A stretch of 64,000 nt of DNA from Variovorax boronicumulans (GTDB taxonomy: Bacteria > Pseudomonadota > Gammaproteobacteria > Burkholderiales > Burkholderiaceae_C): assembly GCF_007677875.1 (NCBI RefSeq), contig NZ_VEDO01000006.1:186001-250000 (forward strand), written 5' to 3'. The notes beneath the pieces were generated by a model that had not been told where the DNA came from, did no database searches, and worked only from the letters and a program-made list of their open reading frames with translations. The position numbers were made by a program, and so were the translations under genes. Position 1 is the stretch's first letter. Every line of letters begins with the position of its first letter. Of this stretch, positions 7,410 to 17,005 are shown piece after piece.

Positions 7410-10363
7410 GCCAGTTCCTCCTGCCCGCGCGCAGCATGCGGGTCGTGCGCTCCAACCTCTTCGTACTCCACCCTGAACGCCTGCGTCGGCAGACCTTCGC
7501 ACCAACGGGACCACATGCGGCGCAACGCGACCGAAACGCCAGCGACGACCGTTTCCAGTTGCGTCGCGTTGGCCGTCTGAAGCTGCGGCCGCAGCCGGGC
7601 ACGGATGGTCTGCAGACCCGCCACGTTGCGCGACCACGCCGTCGCACGATCGACCAGGCCGGCAACGTCGGTCGCGATGAAGTCCCGCAGACCGACACGG
7701 TTCAGGAACATGGCGGATTGCCGGCTGGGCAGCGTGTCGCCTGCGATCGTCAAGGTCGGCACACCCATCCACAGCGCATGGTTGGTGGTGGTCCCGCCCG
7801 TGTAGGGAAAGGTGTCCAGGCCGATGTCGACGCGGTTGTGCAGTTGCATGTAATCGTAAAAGCCGGTGCGTGGCTGCAGGATGACCCGCTCGCGCACCAC
7901 GCCGGCATCGTGCAGCCACGCCAGGATCTGCTCGGGCTCGGAATGTGCTGGCAGGCCAGCCAGCAGCAGGCGCGAATCCGGCACCGCACGCAGGACTTCA
8001 GCCCACGCCATCACCACGTCGTGGTTGATCTTGCTGAGACGATTGAAGGAACCGAACGTGATGTGGCCGTTGGCCAGCGCCGGCGCCGGTCCCACGTCAG
8101 GCATGCTTTCGACCCCGTTGAACGGGGATACAAGCGGCAGTTGGACCAGCCGCTCCGTGAACTGCGCGCCAAACGCATCCGACGGCAGGAAAAAATGTTC
8201 AACGAACCGGTAGTCCATGCTGCGCAGGCCGGTCGAGCCAGGGTAGCCCATCCAGGTGATCTGCACCGGAGCGGGCTTGCGCGCGAAGACAGCCAGCCGG
8301 TTACCAGCCGTGTGACTGGTGAGGTCGATCAAGATGTCGATCCCGTCGTCCTGGATCTGCCGGAACAGGCGCTCATCGGACAGCCCGACCACCGGCCGCC
8401 ATGTTTCGAAGCTGGCGTCGATGCGGCGTGTCGTGGCGTCCCGCGCGGCATGGTTGTAGTAGGCGACGCACGAGAACTCTGGCAGGCGCGCGAAGCGTTC
8501 AATGAAGGGCTCGAAGAACTTTGCCAGCGCATGGTCGCGGAAATCGGCCGACACGAACCCGACCCGCAGCTGGCGTCCGGCCTGGCGGCCATTGGCGTGC
8601 ACGGTGGCCGCAGCGCCGACGCGCGCTTCCAGCAGCTCGCCGTACCGACGATGCTCCTGCGCCAGCTCCTGCGCGCCGACTTGCGCGCTGTGGCTCAATG
8701 CGTAAAGCATGCAACTGCGTGCGTAGTCGAACTGCGGATCGATGGCCAGCGCACGCCTGTAGCAGGCGATGGCCTTGTCCACGAATCCCTGCATCGTGTG
8801 CGAGACGCCGAGGTTCGTGTGCAGCGACGGCACTGCGGGCAGCACCTGCAGGCTCTGCTCGATCACGACGACGGCGCGGTCGTAGTCGCCACGTTCGTAG
8901 ATCGATTTGCTCAGGTTGATGTGGGCCTCGGCGTAGTCCGGCTTGAGCGCGAGCGCTGCGCGCAGGGCGGCCTCTGCCTCGTCCCAGCGCTTTTGCTCGA
9001 TCAGATTGGTGCCCAGGTCGAAGTGCGCGCTCGGCGAATCGGGCTCCGCGAGCAGGCAGCGCCGAAGGCAGGTTTCGGCCTCCTCCAGGCGGCCCTGCTG
9101 CTGCAGCAGCAATCCGAGCCGCTTGAGCGCTGGCAGGCACTGCGCATCCAGCTGCAAGGCCTTGCGGTAGGCCGTTTCGGCCATGGACAGTTTTCCTTGC
9201 CGGTGCAAGGCCGCACCGTGCGCGCTGTGGGTCTGCGCGTCGCCCGGCTGCTGGGCAAGCGACAAGCCCAAGCATTGCAGCGCTTTGTCGCCCTGCCCCA
9301 ACGCGTCGTACAGGATGCCGAGGTTCCCCAACGTGGTCGCGTCCTGTGGCGCCAGCGCCAACGCGTGGAGGTAGCTTTCCACCGCGTCGCCCAGGCGCCC
9401 TTGCGCCTTCAGTGCGAAACCCAGATTGCTGTGCACGTCGACCCAGTCTGGCGCGAGGTCGCGTGCGGAGCGGAAGTCGGTTTCTGCTTGCGCCGGACGG
9501 TCCAGCGCCAGCAAGGCATTGCCCCGGTTGAAATAGGCCTGCGCGTAATCCGGGCGCAGCGCGATCGCGCGCTGGAAACACTCCAACGCATCCCCGGGCT
9601 GGCCCAGGCTGACCAGCGTATTGCCCAAGTTGCAGTGGACCTCCGGGTCGTCGGGCAGCAGCTCGGCCGCACGCCGCTTGGCGGTCAACGCGTCCGCATG
9701 TTGCCCCATTTGCTGCAGCACGGCACCCAGGATCTTGGACACCACGCCGGACGCGGGATAGCGCACCGCCAGCCGTCGCGCCAGCCGTTCGGCCTTCTCA
9801 TAAGCGCCGCGGTTGAAGAGCGTCACCAGCTCGTTGGTCTCCTGCAGGCCGGGACCGGGCATGCGGCCTGCGGGCTTGGCCGGCCGATGAGGCTGCGGTG
9901 CCGGGGGCAGGGACATCTGCGGCCTCCAGCGCACGCCTTCGATGGCCGGCAGGGGTTGCTCGGCCTGCGCCATCTCGTCCTCGAGGCGATGGATCAGGTT
10001 GTCCTCGACCCCCTGCAGCCGCGCCAACGGCAACACCTGGCGGGCAGCCGAAAATTGCCCATCTTTGATCAGTGCGTCGACATAGCTCAGCCAGAACTGC
10101 CGACGCTGCGGTTGCCGGTCGATGGCCGCCTCCAGCAGCGGCAGCGCCTGCGCTGGGCGCAGCAGGTGCACGGCGAGAAGCACGCCCAGGTTGTGGCTGG
10201 CGTCGGCATGCCCTGGCCATTGCGCCAGGATTGCCCGATAGCCTTCCTCCGCCTGCGCGAACTCCCATGCCCGGTGGTGGCCGATGGCTCCGCTCAGCAA
10301 TGGCGCAATGGCCGAACCATCGGGGCCCTCGGAGGGTGTCGCTGCGTCGATGTCGCCGTGCAT
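7406..10363 (-). CDS. TPR-repeat O-linked N-acetylglucosamine transferase (SPINDLY/GT41 type)
   Basis: 985 residues. The N-terminal ~560 residues contain many tandem tetratricopeptide repeats (for example HCNLGNTLVSLGQPGDALEC and YFNRGNALLALDRP), which normally bind the protein acceptor. The C-terminal GT41 catalytic part runs from LRVGFVSADFRDHALAK (about 598) through ITWMGYPGSTGLRSMDYRF (about 700), FGSFNRLSKI and GDTLPSRQSAMFLNRVG (about 880), where His and Lys residues serve UDP-sugar binding and catalysis in the family. The start at 10363 is chosen for AAGGA at proper spacing; the frame is open to 10507. Cytoplasmic GT41 enzymes are known to glycosylate flagellin in other bacteria, and the flagellin neighbours support that role here. 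Confidence 0.9.
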   Translation of the reverse strand: MHGDIDAATPSEGPDGSAIAPLLSGAIGHHRAWEFAQAEEGYRAILAQWPGHADASHNLGVLLAVHLLRPAQALPLLEAAIDRQPQRRQFWLSYVDALIKDGQFSAARQVLPLARLQGVEDNLIHRLEDEMAQAEQPLPAIEGVRWRPQMSLPPAPQPHRPAKPAGRMPGPGLQETNELVTLFNRGAYEKAERLARRLAVRYPASGVVSKILGAVLQQMGQHADALTAKRRAAELLPDDPEVHCNLGNTLVSLGQPGDALECFQRAIALRPDYAQAYFNRGNALLALDRPAQAETDFRSARDLAPDWVDVHSNLGFALKAQGRLGDAVESYLHALALAPQDATTLGNLGILYDALGQGDKALQCLGLSLAQQPGDAQTHSAHGAALHRQGKLSMAETAYRKALQLDAQCLPALKRLGLLLQQQGRLEEAETCLRRCLLAEPDSPSAHFDLGTNLIEQKRWDEAEAALRAALALKPDYAEAHINLSKSIYERGDYDRAVVVIEQSLQVLPAVPSLHTNLGVSHTMQGFVDKAIACYRRALAIDPQFDYARSCMLYALSHSAQVGAQELAQEHRRYGELLEARVGAAATVHANGRQAGRQLRVGFVSADFRDHALAKFFEPFIERFARLPEFSCVAYYNHAARDATTRRIDASFETWRPVVGLSDERLFRQIQDDGIDILIDLTSHTAGNRLAVFARKPAPVQITWMGYPGSTGLRSMDYRFVEHFFLPSDAFGAQFTERLVQLPLVSPFNGVESMPDVGPAPALANGHITFGSFNRLSKINHDVVMAWAEVLRAVPDSRLLLAGLPAHSEPEQILAWLHDAGVVRERVILQPRTGFYDYMQLHNRVDIGLDTFPYTGGTTTNHALWMGVPTLTIAGDTLPSRQSAMFLNRVGLRDFIATDVAGLVDRATAWSRNVAGLQTIRARLRPQLQTANATQLETVVAGVSVALRRMWSRWCEGLPTQAFRVEYEEVGAHDPHAARGQEELA

Positions 10364-10651
10364 TGGGATCGGTCCTTGTGTGTCGGGTAGGCAGGCCATG
10401 CCCACGAAAGCAACGCAAAGGATAGGGGCCGGCATGTGCCGAGAAGCCCGGATGTGGCCCGCTTTTCCACACCACTTCGAAGGACCCGGCCCCACAAGCA
10501 CTGCCACCCGATGTACGTCGTGTTTCCGCCGCTTATTGGCTCATTGGTCGCTTCGTATCTTCCGCCCCATCCGATACATTTGCAACCCAATGAGCCCCCC
10601 CCGCTTGTCTGCGCCCGCTTCGGCCAGGCCCAACACCAGCCGCCACGCCCC
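10364..10651. other. 288-base divergent intergenic region, glycosyltransferase / motA
   Basis: This holds the start signals of two divergent genes. A FliA -10-like TCCGATAC occurs about 80 bases before motA, but the segment 11 bases upstream (CTTCGTAT) does not resemble a FliA -35 box. No convincing sigma-54 or sigma-70 promoter was found. The motA Shine-Dalgarno is weak. Confidence 0.4.
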
Positions 10652-11509
10652 ATGATCGTCATCATCGGCTACGTCGTCGCCATGGGCTGCATCTTCGGGG
10701 TGTACGTCTTCCACGGCGGCAACATCGGCGTGATCCTGACGGCGCTGCCGTTCGAGCTGATCACCATCTTCGGCGGCGCCTTGGGCGCCTTCGCGGTGAA
10801 CAACCAGCCCAAGGTGCTCAAGGCCACGCTCAAGGCGCTGCCCACGGCCTTCAAGGGCTCCAAGTTCACCAAGGACCGCTACCTGGAGCTCATGGCACTG
10901 CTCTACGACATCCTGCAGAAGGCCCGCAAGGAGGGCCTGATGGCGATCGAGAAGGACGTGGAGGAGCCCGAGCAGTCGGAGATCTTCAAGAAGTACCCCG
11001 TTGTCGGCAGCGACCACCACGTGGTGGAGTTCATGACCGACTACCTGCGCATGATGGTCTCGGGCAACCTCAACGCGCACGAGATCGAATCGCTGATGGA
11101 CAGCGAGATCGAAACCCACCACCAGGAAGCGCATGCCCCCGTGGCCGCCATCGCCCGTCTGGCAGGTGCGCTGCCCGCCTTCGGCATCGTGGCCGCCGTG
11201 CTGGGCGTGGTGAACACCATGGGCTCGGTCGGCCAGCCGCCGGCCGTGCTGGGCGGCATGATCGCCTCCGCCCTGGTCGGCACCTTCCTCGGGATCCTGC
11301 TGGCCTACGGCGTGGTCGAGCCACTGGGCGGCCTGCTCGAGCAAAAGAGCGAGGACGCAGCCAAGGAACTGCAGTGCATCAAGACCACGCTGCTGGCCAG
11401 CATGCAGGGCTACAACCCGTCCACCGCCATCGAGTTCGGCCGCAAGGTGCTGTTCTCGACCGAGCGACCCAGCTTCGCCGAGCTGGAAGCGCACGTGAAG
11501 AAGAAGTAG
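10652..11509 (+). CDS. motA: Flagellar motor stator protein MotA
   Basis: 285 residues, full length for proteobacterial proton-type MotA. It begins MIVIIGYVVAMGCIFGVYV (first membrane helix), has a large cytoplasmic loop with charged residues that contact FliG, and ends with two membrane helices, including PAFGIVAAVLGVVNTMG with the conserved prolines and ALVGTFLGILLAYGVVEPL. With MotB it forms the inner-membrane ion channel that powers rotation. The frame is open far upstream, but the family start fits the ATG at 10652. motB follows after 14 bases, so the two are cotranscribed. The upstream Shine-Dalgarno is weak. Confidence 0.97.
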   Translation: MIVIIGYVVAMGCIFGVYVFHGGNIGVILTALPFELITIFGGALGAFAVNNQPKVLKATLKALPTAFKGSKFTKDRYLELMALLYDILQKARKEGLMAIEKDVEEPEQSEIFKKYPVVGSDHHVVEFMTDYLRMMVSGNLNAHEIESLMDSEIETHHQEAHAPVAAIARLAGALPAFGIVAAVLGVVNTMGSVGQPPAVLGGMIASALVGTFLGILLAYGVVEPLGGLLEQKSEDAAKELQCIKTTLLASMQGYNPSTAIEFGRKVLFSTERPSFAELEAHVKKK

Positions 11510-11523
11510 CGGGAGCCTGAGCC

Positions 11524-12495
11524 ATGGCCGGCGACGCCAAGAAGCTGCAACCGATCATCGTCAAGAAGATCAAGAAGTCCGGCCATGCGGCGCATGGCGG
11601 GGCCTGGAAGATCGCGTACGCCGACTTCGTGACGGCCATGATGGCCTTCTTCCTGCTGATGTGGCTGCTGGGTTCGACGTCCGAGGGCGACCGCAAGGGC
11701 CTGTCGGATTACTTCAACGCCCCACTCAAGGTGGCGCTGATGGGTGGCACCGGTGCCGGCGCCAGCAACTCCATTCTTCCGGGCGGCGGCAAGGACCTGA
11801 CGGAGAAGGTCGGCCAGACCGCGCGTGGCCAGGCCGACGACACCGCCAAGAAGCGCCAGAGCGCCGAGCAGACCAAGGCCGAAGCGGCACGCCAGGACGC
11901 CCGCCGCATCGCCGACCTGCGCGCCCGCATCGAGGCGCTGATCACCAACACGCCCAAGCTCAACGAGTACCGCTCGCAGATCCGGCTGGAAACCACGCCG
12001 GACGGCCTGCAGATCCAGATCGTGGACGACCAGAACCGGCCCATGTTCGACAGCGGCAGCGCGCTGGTCAAACCCTACATGCGCGACATCCTGCGCGAGA
12101 TCGGGGCTGCGCTGAACGATGTGGAAAACCGCATCAGCCTGGCCGGCCACACCGATGCCACGCCCTACGGCAACGGCGAGCGCGGCTACAGCAACTGGGA
12201 ACTGTCGGCCGACCGCGCCAACGCCTCGCGCCGCGAACTGGTGGCCGCCGGCATGCCCGATGCCAAGCTGGGCCGCGTGGTCGGCCTGGCCGCCAGCAGC
12301 CCGCTGGAGCCCAGGACGCCCAATGCGCCCGTCAACCGCCGCATCACGCTGACCGTGCTGACCCGCGAAGCCGAGGAACGGCTGATGGGCGGCGCGCCGG
12401 CCGGTGATGCCACAATAGCCCAGCCTGCGCCCACGCAGGGCGCACCGATGCAGGAGACCGGGCCCGGCCCGGCTCGCAAGGGCAACCCACCATGA
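11524..12495 (+). CDS. motB: Flagellar motor stator protein MotB
   Basis: 323 residues. One N-terminal membrane helix carries the essential channel aspartate in [21 protein letters not shown], followed by a plug and linker, and then an OmpA-like peptidoglycan-binding domain (about 155-285) with [11 protein letters not shown] and [16 protein letters not shown]. It anchors the MotA/MotB stator to the cell wall. Residue 1 is the ATG at 11524, preceded by a GGGAGCC Shine-Dalgarno region right after motA. The C-terminal tail after the OmpA domain is low complexity. Confidence 0.97.
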   Translation: MAGDAKKLQPIIVKKIKKSGHAAHGGAWKIAYADFVTAMMAFFLLMWLLGSTSEGDRKGLSDYFNAPLKVALMGGTGAGASNSILPGGGKDLTEKVGQTARGQADDTAKKRQSAEQTKAEAARQDARRIADLRARIEALITNTPKLNEYRSQIRLETTPDGLQIQIVDDQNRPMFDSGSALVKPYMRDILREIGAALNDVENRISLAGHTDATPYGNGERGYSNWELSADRANASRRELVAAGMPDAKLGRVVGLAASSPLEPRTPNAPVNRRITLTVLTREAEERLMGGAPAGDATIAQPAPTQGAPMQETGPGPARKGNPP

Positions 12496-12556
12496 GGACA
12501 CCGAGAGCTCGATCCATGCGCCTTCATTCCGTCAACGCCAATCACGAGGGGCAACC

Positions 12557-12940
12557 GTGGCCGAACTTCGCTTTCTGATCGTCGACGATTTCTCCACCAT
12601 GCGCCGCATCGTGCGCAACCTGCTCAAGGAAGCCGGCTACACCGATGCCGAGGAGGCCGAGGACGGCGTCGCCGCGCTGAACAAGCTGCGCAACGGCCGC
12701 TTCGACTTCGTGGTGAGCGACATCAACATGCCCAACATGAACGGCTTCGAGCTGCTCACCCAGATCAAGGCGGACGAGAAGCTCAAACACCTGCCGGTGC
12801 TGATGGTCACGGCCGAGGCGCGCAAGGAGGACATCGTGGCGGCGGCCCAGGGTGGTGCGGCCGGCTACATCGTCAAGCCCTTCACCAAAGCCACGCTCGA
12901 AGAGAAGGTGGCCCACATCCTGAAGAAGCTCGGTCTGTAG
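12557..12940 (+). CDS. cheY: Chemotaxis response regulator CheY
   Basis: 127 residues, a single receiver domain. D10 and D11 (FLIVDDFS), the phospho-acceptor D55 (VVSDINMPN), T85 (MVTAEA) and the lysine of YIVKPF are all present, so it should be phosphorylated by CheA and bind FliM. The start is a GTG at 12557 preceded by GAGGGG, giving the standard [11 protein letters not shown] beginning. cheZ follows 8 bases later. The rest of the che operon (cheA, cheW, receptors) is not in this window. Confidence 0.97.
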   Translation: MAELRFLIVDDFSTMRRIVRNLLKEAGYTDAEEAEDGVAALNKLRNGRFDFVVSDINMPNMNGFELLTQIKADEKLKHLPVLMVTAEARKEDIVAAAQGGAAGYIVKPFTKATLEEKVAHILKKLGL

Positions 12941-12948
12941 GGGCAGCC

Positions 12949-13593
12949 ATGCAGACCAGCGAATCGCTTCCGCAGCCTGCTTCGCCCGCCCCTGCAGCGT
13001 CCGACGGCGCCACGCAAGACGTCCACCACAAGCTCGGCCTGCTCACGCGCCAGCTGCACGACAGCCTGGCCGAGCTGGGCTACGCCGAGAAGCTGCGCGG
13101 CAGCGTCGACGAACTGCCCGACGCCCAGAGCCGGCTGACCTATATCGCCCGGCTCACGGGCGAGGCCGCCGAGAAGGTGCTGAGCCGCGTGGAGCAGGCC
13201 AAGACCCAGCACGACTTCATCGCGGCCGAGACGCGGCGCGTGGGCGAGCTGCTGGTCAAGGATCCGGTGGCGGCCGTGGCCCGCGGCGTGGTCTACAACT
13301 TCCTGGGCGATGTCGACAAGGCCTCGCGCGAGATCGACCAGCACCTGACCGAGATCATGATGGCGCAGGACTTCCACGATCTCACGGGCCAGGTCATCGC
13401 CCGCGTGGTGAACCTGGCCGCGACGATCGAGGAGCAGCTCGTCGCGCTGCTGATCCAGACGGCGCCGCCCACCGCCAAGCCGGTGACCGCCCAGGCCCCG
13501 CTGCAGGGCCCGGTCGTCAACGGCGAAGGCCGCGACGACGTGGTCACCGACCAGTCGCAGGTCGACGACCTGCTGGCCAGCCTGGGCTTCTGA
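12949..13593 (+). CDS. cheZ: Protein phosphatase CheZ
   Basis: 214 residues. CheZ dephosphorylates CheY-P to end the tumble signal. The catalytic segment MMAQDFHDLTGQVI carries the Gln that positions the attacking water, and the C-terminal VDDLLASLGF is the CheY-docking helix. The long helical middle fits the CheZ dimer hairpin. It starts 8 bases after cheY. Confidence 0.96.
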   Translation: MQTSESLPQPASPAPAASDGATQDVHHKLGLLTRQLHDSLAELGYAEKLRGSVDELPDAQSRLTYIARLTGEAAEKVLSRVEQAKTQHDFIAAETRRVGELLVKDPVAAVARGVVYNFLGDVDKASREIDQHLTEIMMAQDFHDLTGQVIARVVNLAATIEEQLVALLIQTAPPTAKPVTAQAPLQGPVVNGEGRDDVVTDQSQVDDLLASLGF

Positions 13594-13599
13594 CCCCAC

Positions 13600-13618
13600 C
13601 GCGCCCGCCTCGGGCGCG
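13600..13618 (+). terminator. GC-rich hairpin after cheZ
   Basis: A perfect 8-bp stem CGCGCCCG / CGGGCGCG with a CCT loop starts 6 bases after the cheZ stop, in the 116-base gap before flhB. It lacks a T run, so it may be a pause or partial terminator. Confidence 0.4.
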
Positions 13619-13709
13619 GGCCGGCTGATTAGGGGCGCCAAGCCCCTTCTTATCGCGCTTTTCTCGCGCCCCCTGGTTCCGACAATGCGGCTCACCCCGA
13701 GCCCCATCC

Positions 13710-14927
13710 ATGGAATCCAGCAGCCAAGACCGCAATTTGCCCGCGTCGGAGCGCAAGCTCCAGCAGGCCCGCAAGGACGGCCAGGTCGCCCGCTCGCGCG
13801 ACCTGTCCAACCTGGCGGTGCTGGGCGTGGGCGCCTTCGCGCTGCTGGCGCTGGCGCCCTGGATGTTCGGCCGGCTGCAGCTGGCGGTGCACCACCAGCT
13901 GCGCTTTTCCGCCGACACACTGCTGCAGCCCCTGCAGATGCTGGACCGGCTGCAGAGCATGACGCTGGCCGGCCTCATCGTGGCGCTGGCGCTGGCCGCC
14001 ATCGTCTCGGTGGCCGCGGTCGGCAGCACGGTCGCCGCCGGTGGCTGGGTCGTCACCACCAAGCCCATCACGCCGGACCTGAACCGCCTGAACCCGCTCA
14101 GCGGCTTCGGCAAGATGTTCAGCAAGGAAAAACTGGTCGAGACCGGCAAGCTGCTGGCCATCACCATCGTGCTGGGCATCGTGGCCTGGTTCTACCTGAA
14201 GGGCAGCATCGAGACCGTGGCCATGATGGTGCTGCAGCCCTCGCCGCGCTCCATCGTGCTGCTGGGCGACTGGTTGACCAAGGGCGTGGCGCTGCTGCTG
14301 CTGGTGGTCTTCGCGGTCGCCATGTTCGACGTGCCGATCCAGCTGTTCCTGCACAAGTCGCGGCTGAAGATGTCGCACCAGGAGGTCAAGCAGGAGCACA
14401 AGGAGTCCGAGGGCAACCCGCAGCTCAAGGGCAAGCTGCGCCAGCGCGCGCGCGAGATCGCCAACCGCCGCAGCATCCAGGCCGTGCCCAAGGCCGATTT
14501 CGTGCTCATGAACCCGACCCACTTCGCCGTGGCGCTGCGCTACGACGAGAAGACCATGGCCGCGCCGCAGGTCATCGCCAAGGGCGCCGACCTGCTGGCC
14601 TTCCGCATCCGCGAGGTGGCGCAGCTGCACGCTGTGCCGGTGCTGCAGTCGCCCATGCTGGCGCGCGCGCTGTACGCCCATGCCGAGCTGGAGGGCGAGA
14701 TCCCGTCCGCGCTGTACACCGCCGTGGCCCAGATCCTGGCCTACGTCTACCGCCTGAAGGCCGCGATGCGCGGCGACGGCCCCATGCCCGAGGAACAGCC
14801 CGAGCCTTTCGTGCCGCCCGAGCTGGACCCGCTGGGCAAGACCGTCGTGGCCGCGTCCAGCACCGTCGGCGGCGCTGCCGACCCCGACGCGCCGCTGGAT
14901 GAACTGCGCCCCGTGGAGCCCCGCTGA
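13710..14927 (+). CDS. flhB: Flagellar type III secretion switch protein FlhB
   Basis: 405 residues. Four membrane helices occupy the first half (for example DLSNLAVLGVGAFALLALAP). The cytoplasmic domain has the self-cleavage site N268-P-T-H (FVLMNPTHFAVALRY), whose autocleavage switches export from rod/hook to filament substrates. The Pro/Glu-rich tail (about 355-405) is somewhat long. The ATG is at 13710 after the terminator-like hairpin. Its stop TGA shares one base with the flhA ATG (TGATG), so the two are translationally coupled. Confidence 0.97.
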   Translation: MESSSQDRNLPASERKLQQARKDGQVARSRDLSNLAVLGVGAFALLALAPWMFGRLQLAVHHQLRFSADTLLQPLQMLDRLQSMTLAGLIVALALAAIVSVAAVGSTVAAGGWVVTTKPITPDLNRLNPLSGFGKMFSKEKLVETGKLLAITIVLGIVAWFYLKGSIETVAMMVLQPSPRSIVLLGDWLTKGVALLLLVVFAVAMFDVPIQLFLHKSRLKMSHQEVKQEHKESEGNPQLKGKLRQRAREIANRRSIQAVPKADFVLMNPTHFAVALRYDEKTMAAPQVIAKGADLLAFRIREVAQLHAVPVLQSPMLARALYAHAELEGEIPSALYTAVAQILAYVYRLKAAMRGDGPMPEEQPEPFVPPELDPLGKTVVAASSTVGGAADPDAPLDELRPVEPR

Positions 14928-17005
14928 TGCCGACCTCCCCCCAAGCCCTGCAAGCCTGGCTCCAGCGCCACGGCACCCACCTGCGCGGCATCGCCGCGCC
15001 GGTGCTGGTGGTGGCCGTGCTGTCGCTCATGGTGTTGCCGATCCCGCCCTGGATGCTGGACGCCTTCTTCACGATCAACATCGCGATGGCGCTGATGGTC
15101 ATGATGGTGGCGGCCTACATGGTGCGGCCGCTGGACTTCTCGGCTTTCCCGGCCGTGCTGCTGCTGACCACGCTGATGCGGCTGTCGCTGAACGTGGCCT
15201 CCACGCGCGTGGTGCTCATGGAGGGCCACACCGGCGCGGGCGCGGCCGGCGCCGTGATCGAGGCCTTCGGCCACTTCCTGATCGGCGGCAACTTCGCCGT
15301 CGGCCTGATCGTCTTCATGGTGCTGGTGGTGATCAACTTCATCGTGATCACCAAGGGCGCCGAGCGCATTGCCGAGGTCTCGGCCCGCTTCACGCTCGAC
15401 GCCATGCCCGGCAAGCAGATGGCGGTGGACGCAGACCTCAACGCCGGCCTCATCGACGACAAGGAAGCCAAGCGCCGCCGTGCCGAGGTGGCCGAGGAGG
15501 CCGAGTTCTTCGGCTCCATGGACGGTGCCAGCAAGTTCGTGCGTGGCGACGCCATCGCCGCCATCCTGATCCTTGTCATCAACATCGTCGGCGGCTTCGC
15601 CATCGGCATGCTGCAGCACGGCCTGTCGGCCGGCGATGCGGCCAACAGCTACATCCTGCTGGCCGTGGGCGACGCGCTGGTGGCGCAGATCCCGGGCCTC
15701 TTGATCTCGGTGGCCGCGGCCATGGTGGTCTCGCGCGTCGGCAAGGACAAGGACATCGGCAAGCAGATCGTCGCGCAGATGTTCGACTCGCCGCGCGCGC
15801 TGGCCATCACGGCCGGCATCCTGGCGCTGCTGGGCCTGGTGCCCAACATGCCGCACGTGGTGTTCCTGGGCGTGGCCTCGGTGCTGGGCTACATGGCCTG
15901 GAAGATGGCCAACAAGCCCAAGGAAGGCACGCTGGTGGCCGGCCCGCCGCCGGCACCGGCCGACAACGAAGCCAGCTGGGACGACCTGCAGCCCGTGGAC
16001 CTGCTGGGCCTGGAACTGGGCTACCGGCTCATCACGCTGGTGGACAAGACGCGCCAGGGCGACCTGCTCAACCGCATCAAAGGCGTGCGCCGCAAGTTCG
16101 CGCAGGAGGTGGGCTTCCTGCCGCCGGCCGTGCACGTGCGCGACAACCTGGAGCTCAAGCCCAGCGCCTACCGCATCACGCTGCGCGGCGTGGTGGTCGG
16201 CGAGGGCGAGGCCTACCCGGGCATGTACCTGGCCATCAATCCGGGCGGCATCAGCACCCCGCTGATCGGCACCGCTACCACCGACCCGGCCTTCGGCCTG
16301 CCGGCCCACTGGATCGACGAGCGCCAGAAGGAAGCCGCCCAAATGGCCGGCTTTACGGTCGTTGATTCGGAGACCGTGATGGCCACGCACTTGTCACACT
16401 TGATGCAGGTGCAGGCGGCCCGTCTGCTCAGCCGCACCGAGACCCAGCAACTGGTGGAACACGTGACGCGCCTGGCTCCCAAACTGATCGAGGAAGTGGT
16501 ACCGAAGATGGTGCCGCTGGCCACGTTCCAGAAGGTCCTGCAGCTGCTGCTGGAGGAGTCGGTGCACATCCGCGACATCCGCAGCATCGTCGAATCGCTG
16601 GCCGAGCATGCGAGCAGCGTGAGCGACCCGCTGGAGTTGGCGCGCCGCGTGCGCATCGCGCTGGCCCCGGCCATCGTGCAGCAGATCTACGGCCCCACCC
16701 GCGAGCTCAACGTGATCGCCATCGAACCCGCGCTCGAGCGCCTCCTGGTGCAGGCCCTGGGCAGTGCGGCCGGCCCCTCGCTGGACCCGAGCGTCGCCGA
16801 GCTGCTGACCAAGAACGCAGCCGACGTCGCCATGAAGCAGGAGGAACTCGGCGTGCCGGCCTGCCTGCTGGTGCCCGACCAGATCCGTAACGCGATCTCG
16901 CGCCTGGTGCGGCGCGTCGCGCCCCGGCTGCAGGTGCTGGGGCACAGCGAAATCCCTGAAACGCATTCCATCCGTATCGGCCCCATCCTCAGAGGTGCAA
17001 ATTGA
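14927..17005 (+). CDS. flhA: Flagellar type III export gate protein FlhA
   Basis: 692 residues, normal length. The N-terminal half has about eight membrane helices and the family signature region RFTLDAMPGKQMAVDADLNAG between them. The C-terminal ~330 residues form the cytoplasmic ring domain that receives substrate-chaperone complexes. It overlaps flhB by one base at its start and flhF by four at its end, consistent with a coupled flhB-flhA-flhF-flhG run. Confidence 0.98.
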   Translation: MPTSPQALQAWLQRHGTHLRGIAAPVLVVAVLSLMVLPIPPWMLDAFFTINIAMALMVMMVAAYMVRPLDFSAFPAVLLLTTLMRLSLNVASTRVVLMEGHTGAGAAGAVIEAFGHFLIGGNFAVGLIVFMVLVVINFIVITKGAERIAEVSARFTLDAMPGKQMAVDADLNAGLIDDKEAKRRRAEVAEEAEFFGSMDGASKFVRGDAIAAILILVINIVGGFAIGMLQHGLSAGDAANSYILLAVGDALVAQIPGLLISVAAAMVVSRVGKDKDIGKQIVAQMFDSPRALAITAGILALLGLVPNMPHVVFLGVASVLGYMAWKMANKPKEGTLVAGPPPAPADNEASWDDLQPVDLLGLELGYRLITLVDKTRQGDLLNRIKGVRRKFAQEVGFLPPAVHVRDNLELKPSAYRITLRGVVVGEGEAYPGMYLAINPGGISTPLIGTATTDPAFGLPAHWIDERQKEAAQMAGFTVVDSETVMATHLSHLMQVQAARLLSRTETQQLVEHVTRLAPKLIEEVVPKMVPLATFQKVLQLLLEESVHIRDIRSIVESLAEHASSVSDPLELARRVRIALAPAIVQQIYGPTRELNVIAIEPALERLLVQALGSAAGPSLDPSVAELLTKNAADVAMKQEELGVPACLLVPDQIRNAISRLVRRVAPRLQVLGHSEIPETHSIRIGPILRGAN

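Noticed and set aside
7436-10390. A 984-codon rightward open frame opposite the glycosyltransferase
   Set aside because: The opposite strand encodes well-formed TPR and GT41 motifs; the rightward frame is Arg/His/Gln-rich with no recognisable domain, a mirror effect of high GC.
10364-10507. Upstream extension of the GT41 transferase by 48 residues
   Set aside because: The extra part has no TPR or family sequence, while AAGGA at the correct distance supports the ATG at 10363.
10560-10600. FliA promoter for motA based on TCCGATAC
   Set aside because: The segment 11 bases upstream matches the -35 consensus at only 3 of 8 positions.
14747-16390. A 547-codon leftward open frame opposite flhA
   Set aside because: His/Gln/Arg-rich shadow of a fully conserved flhA.
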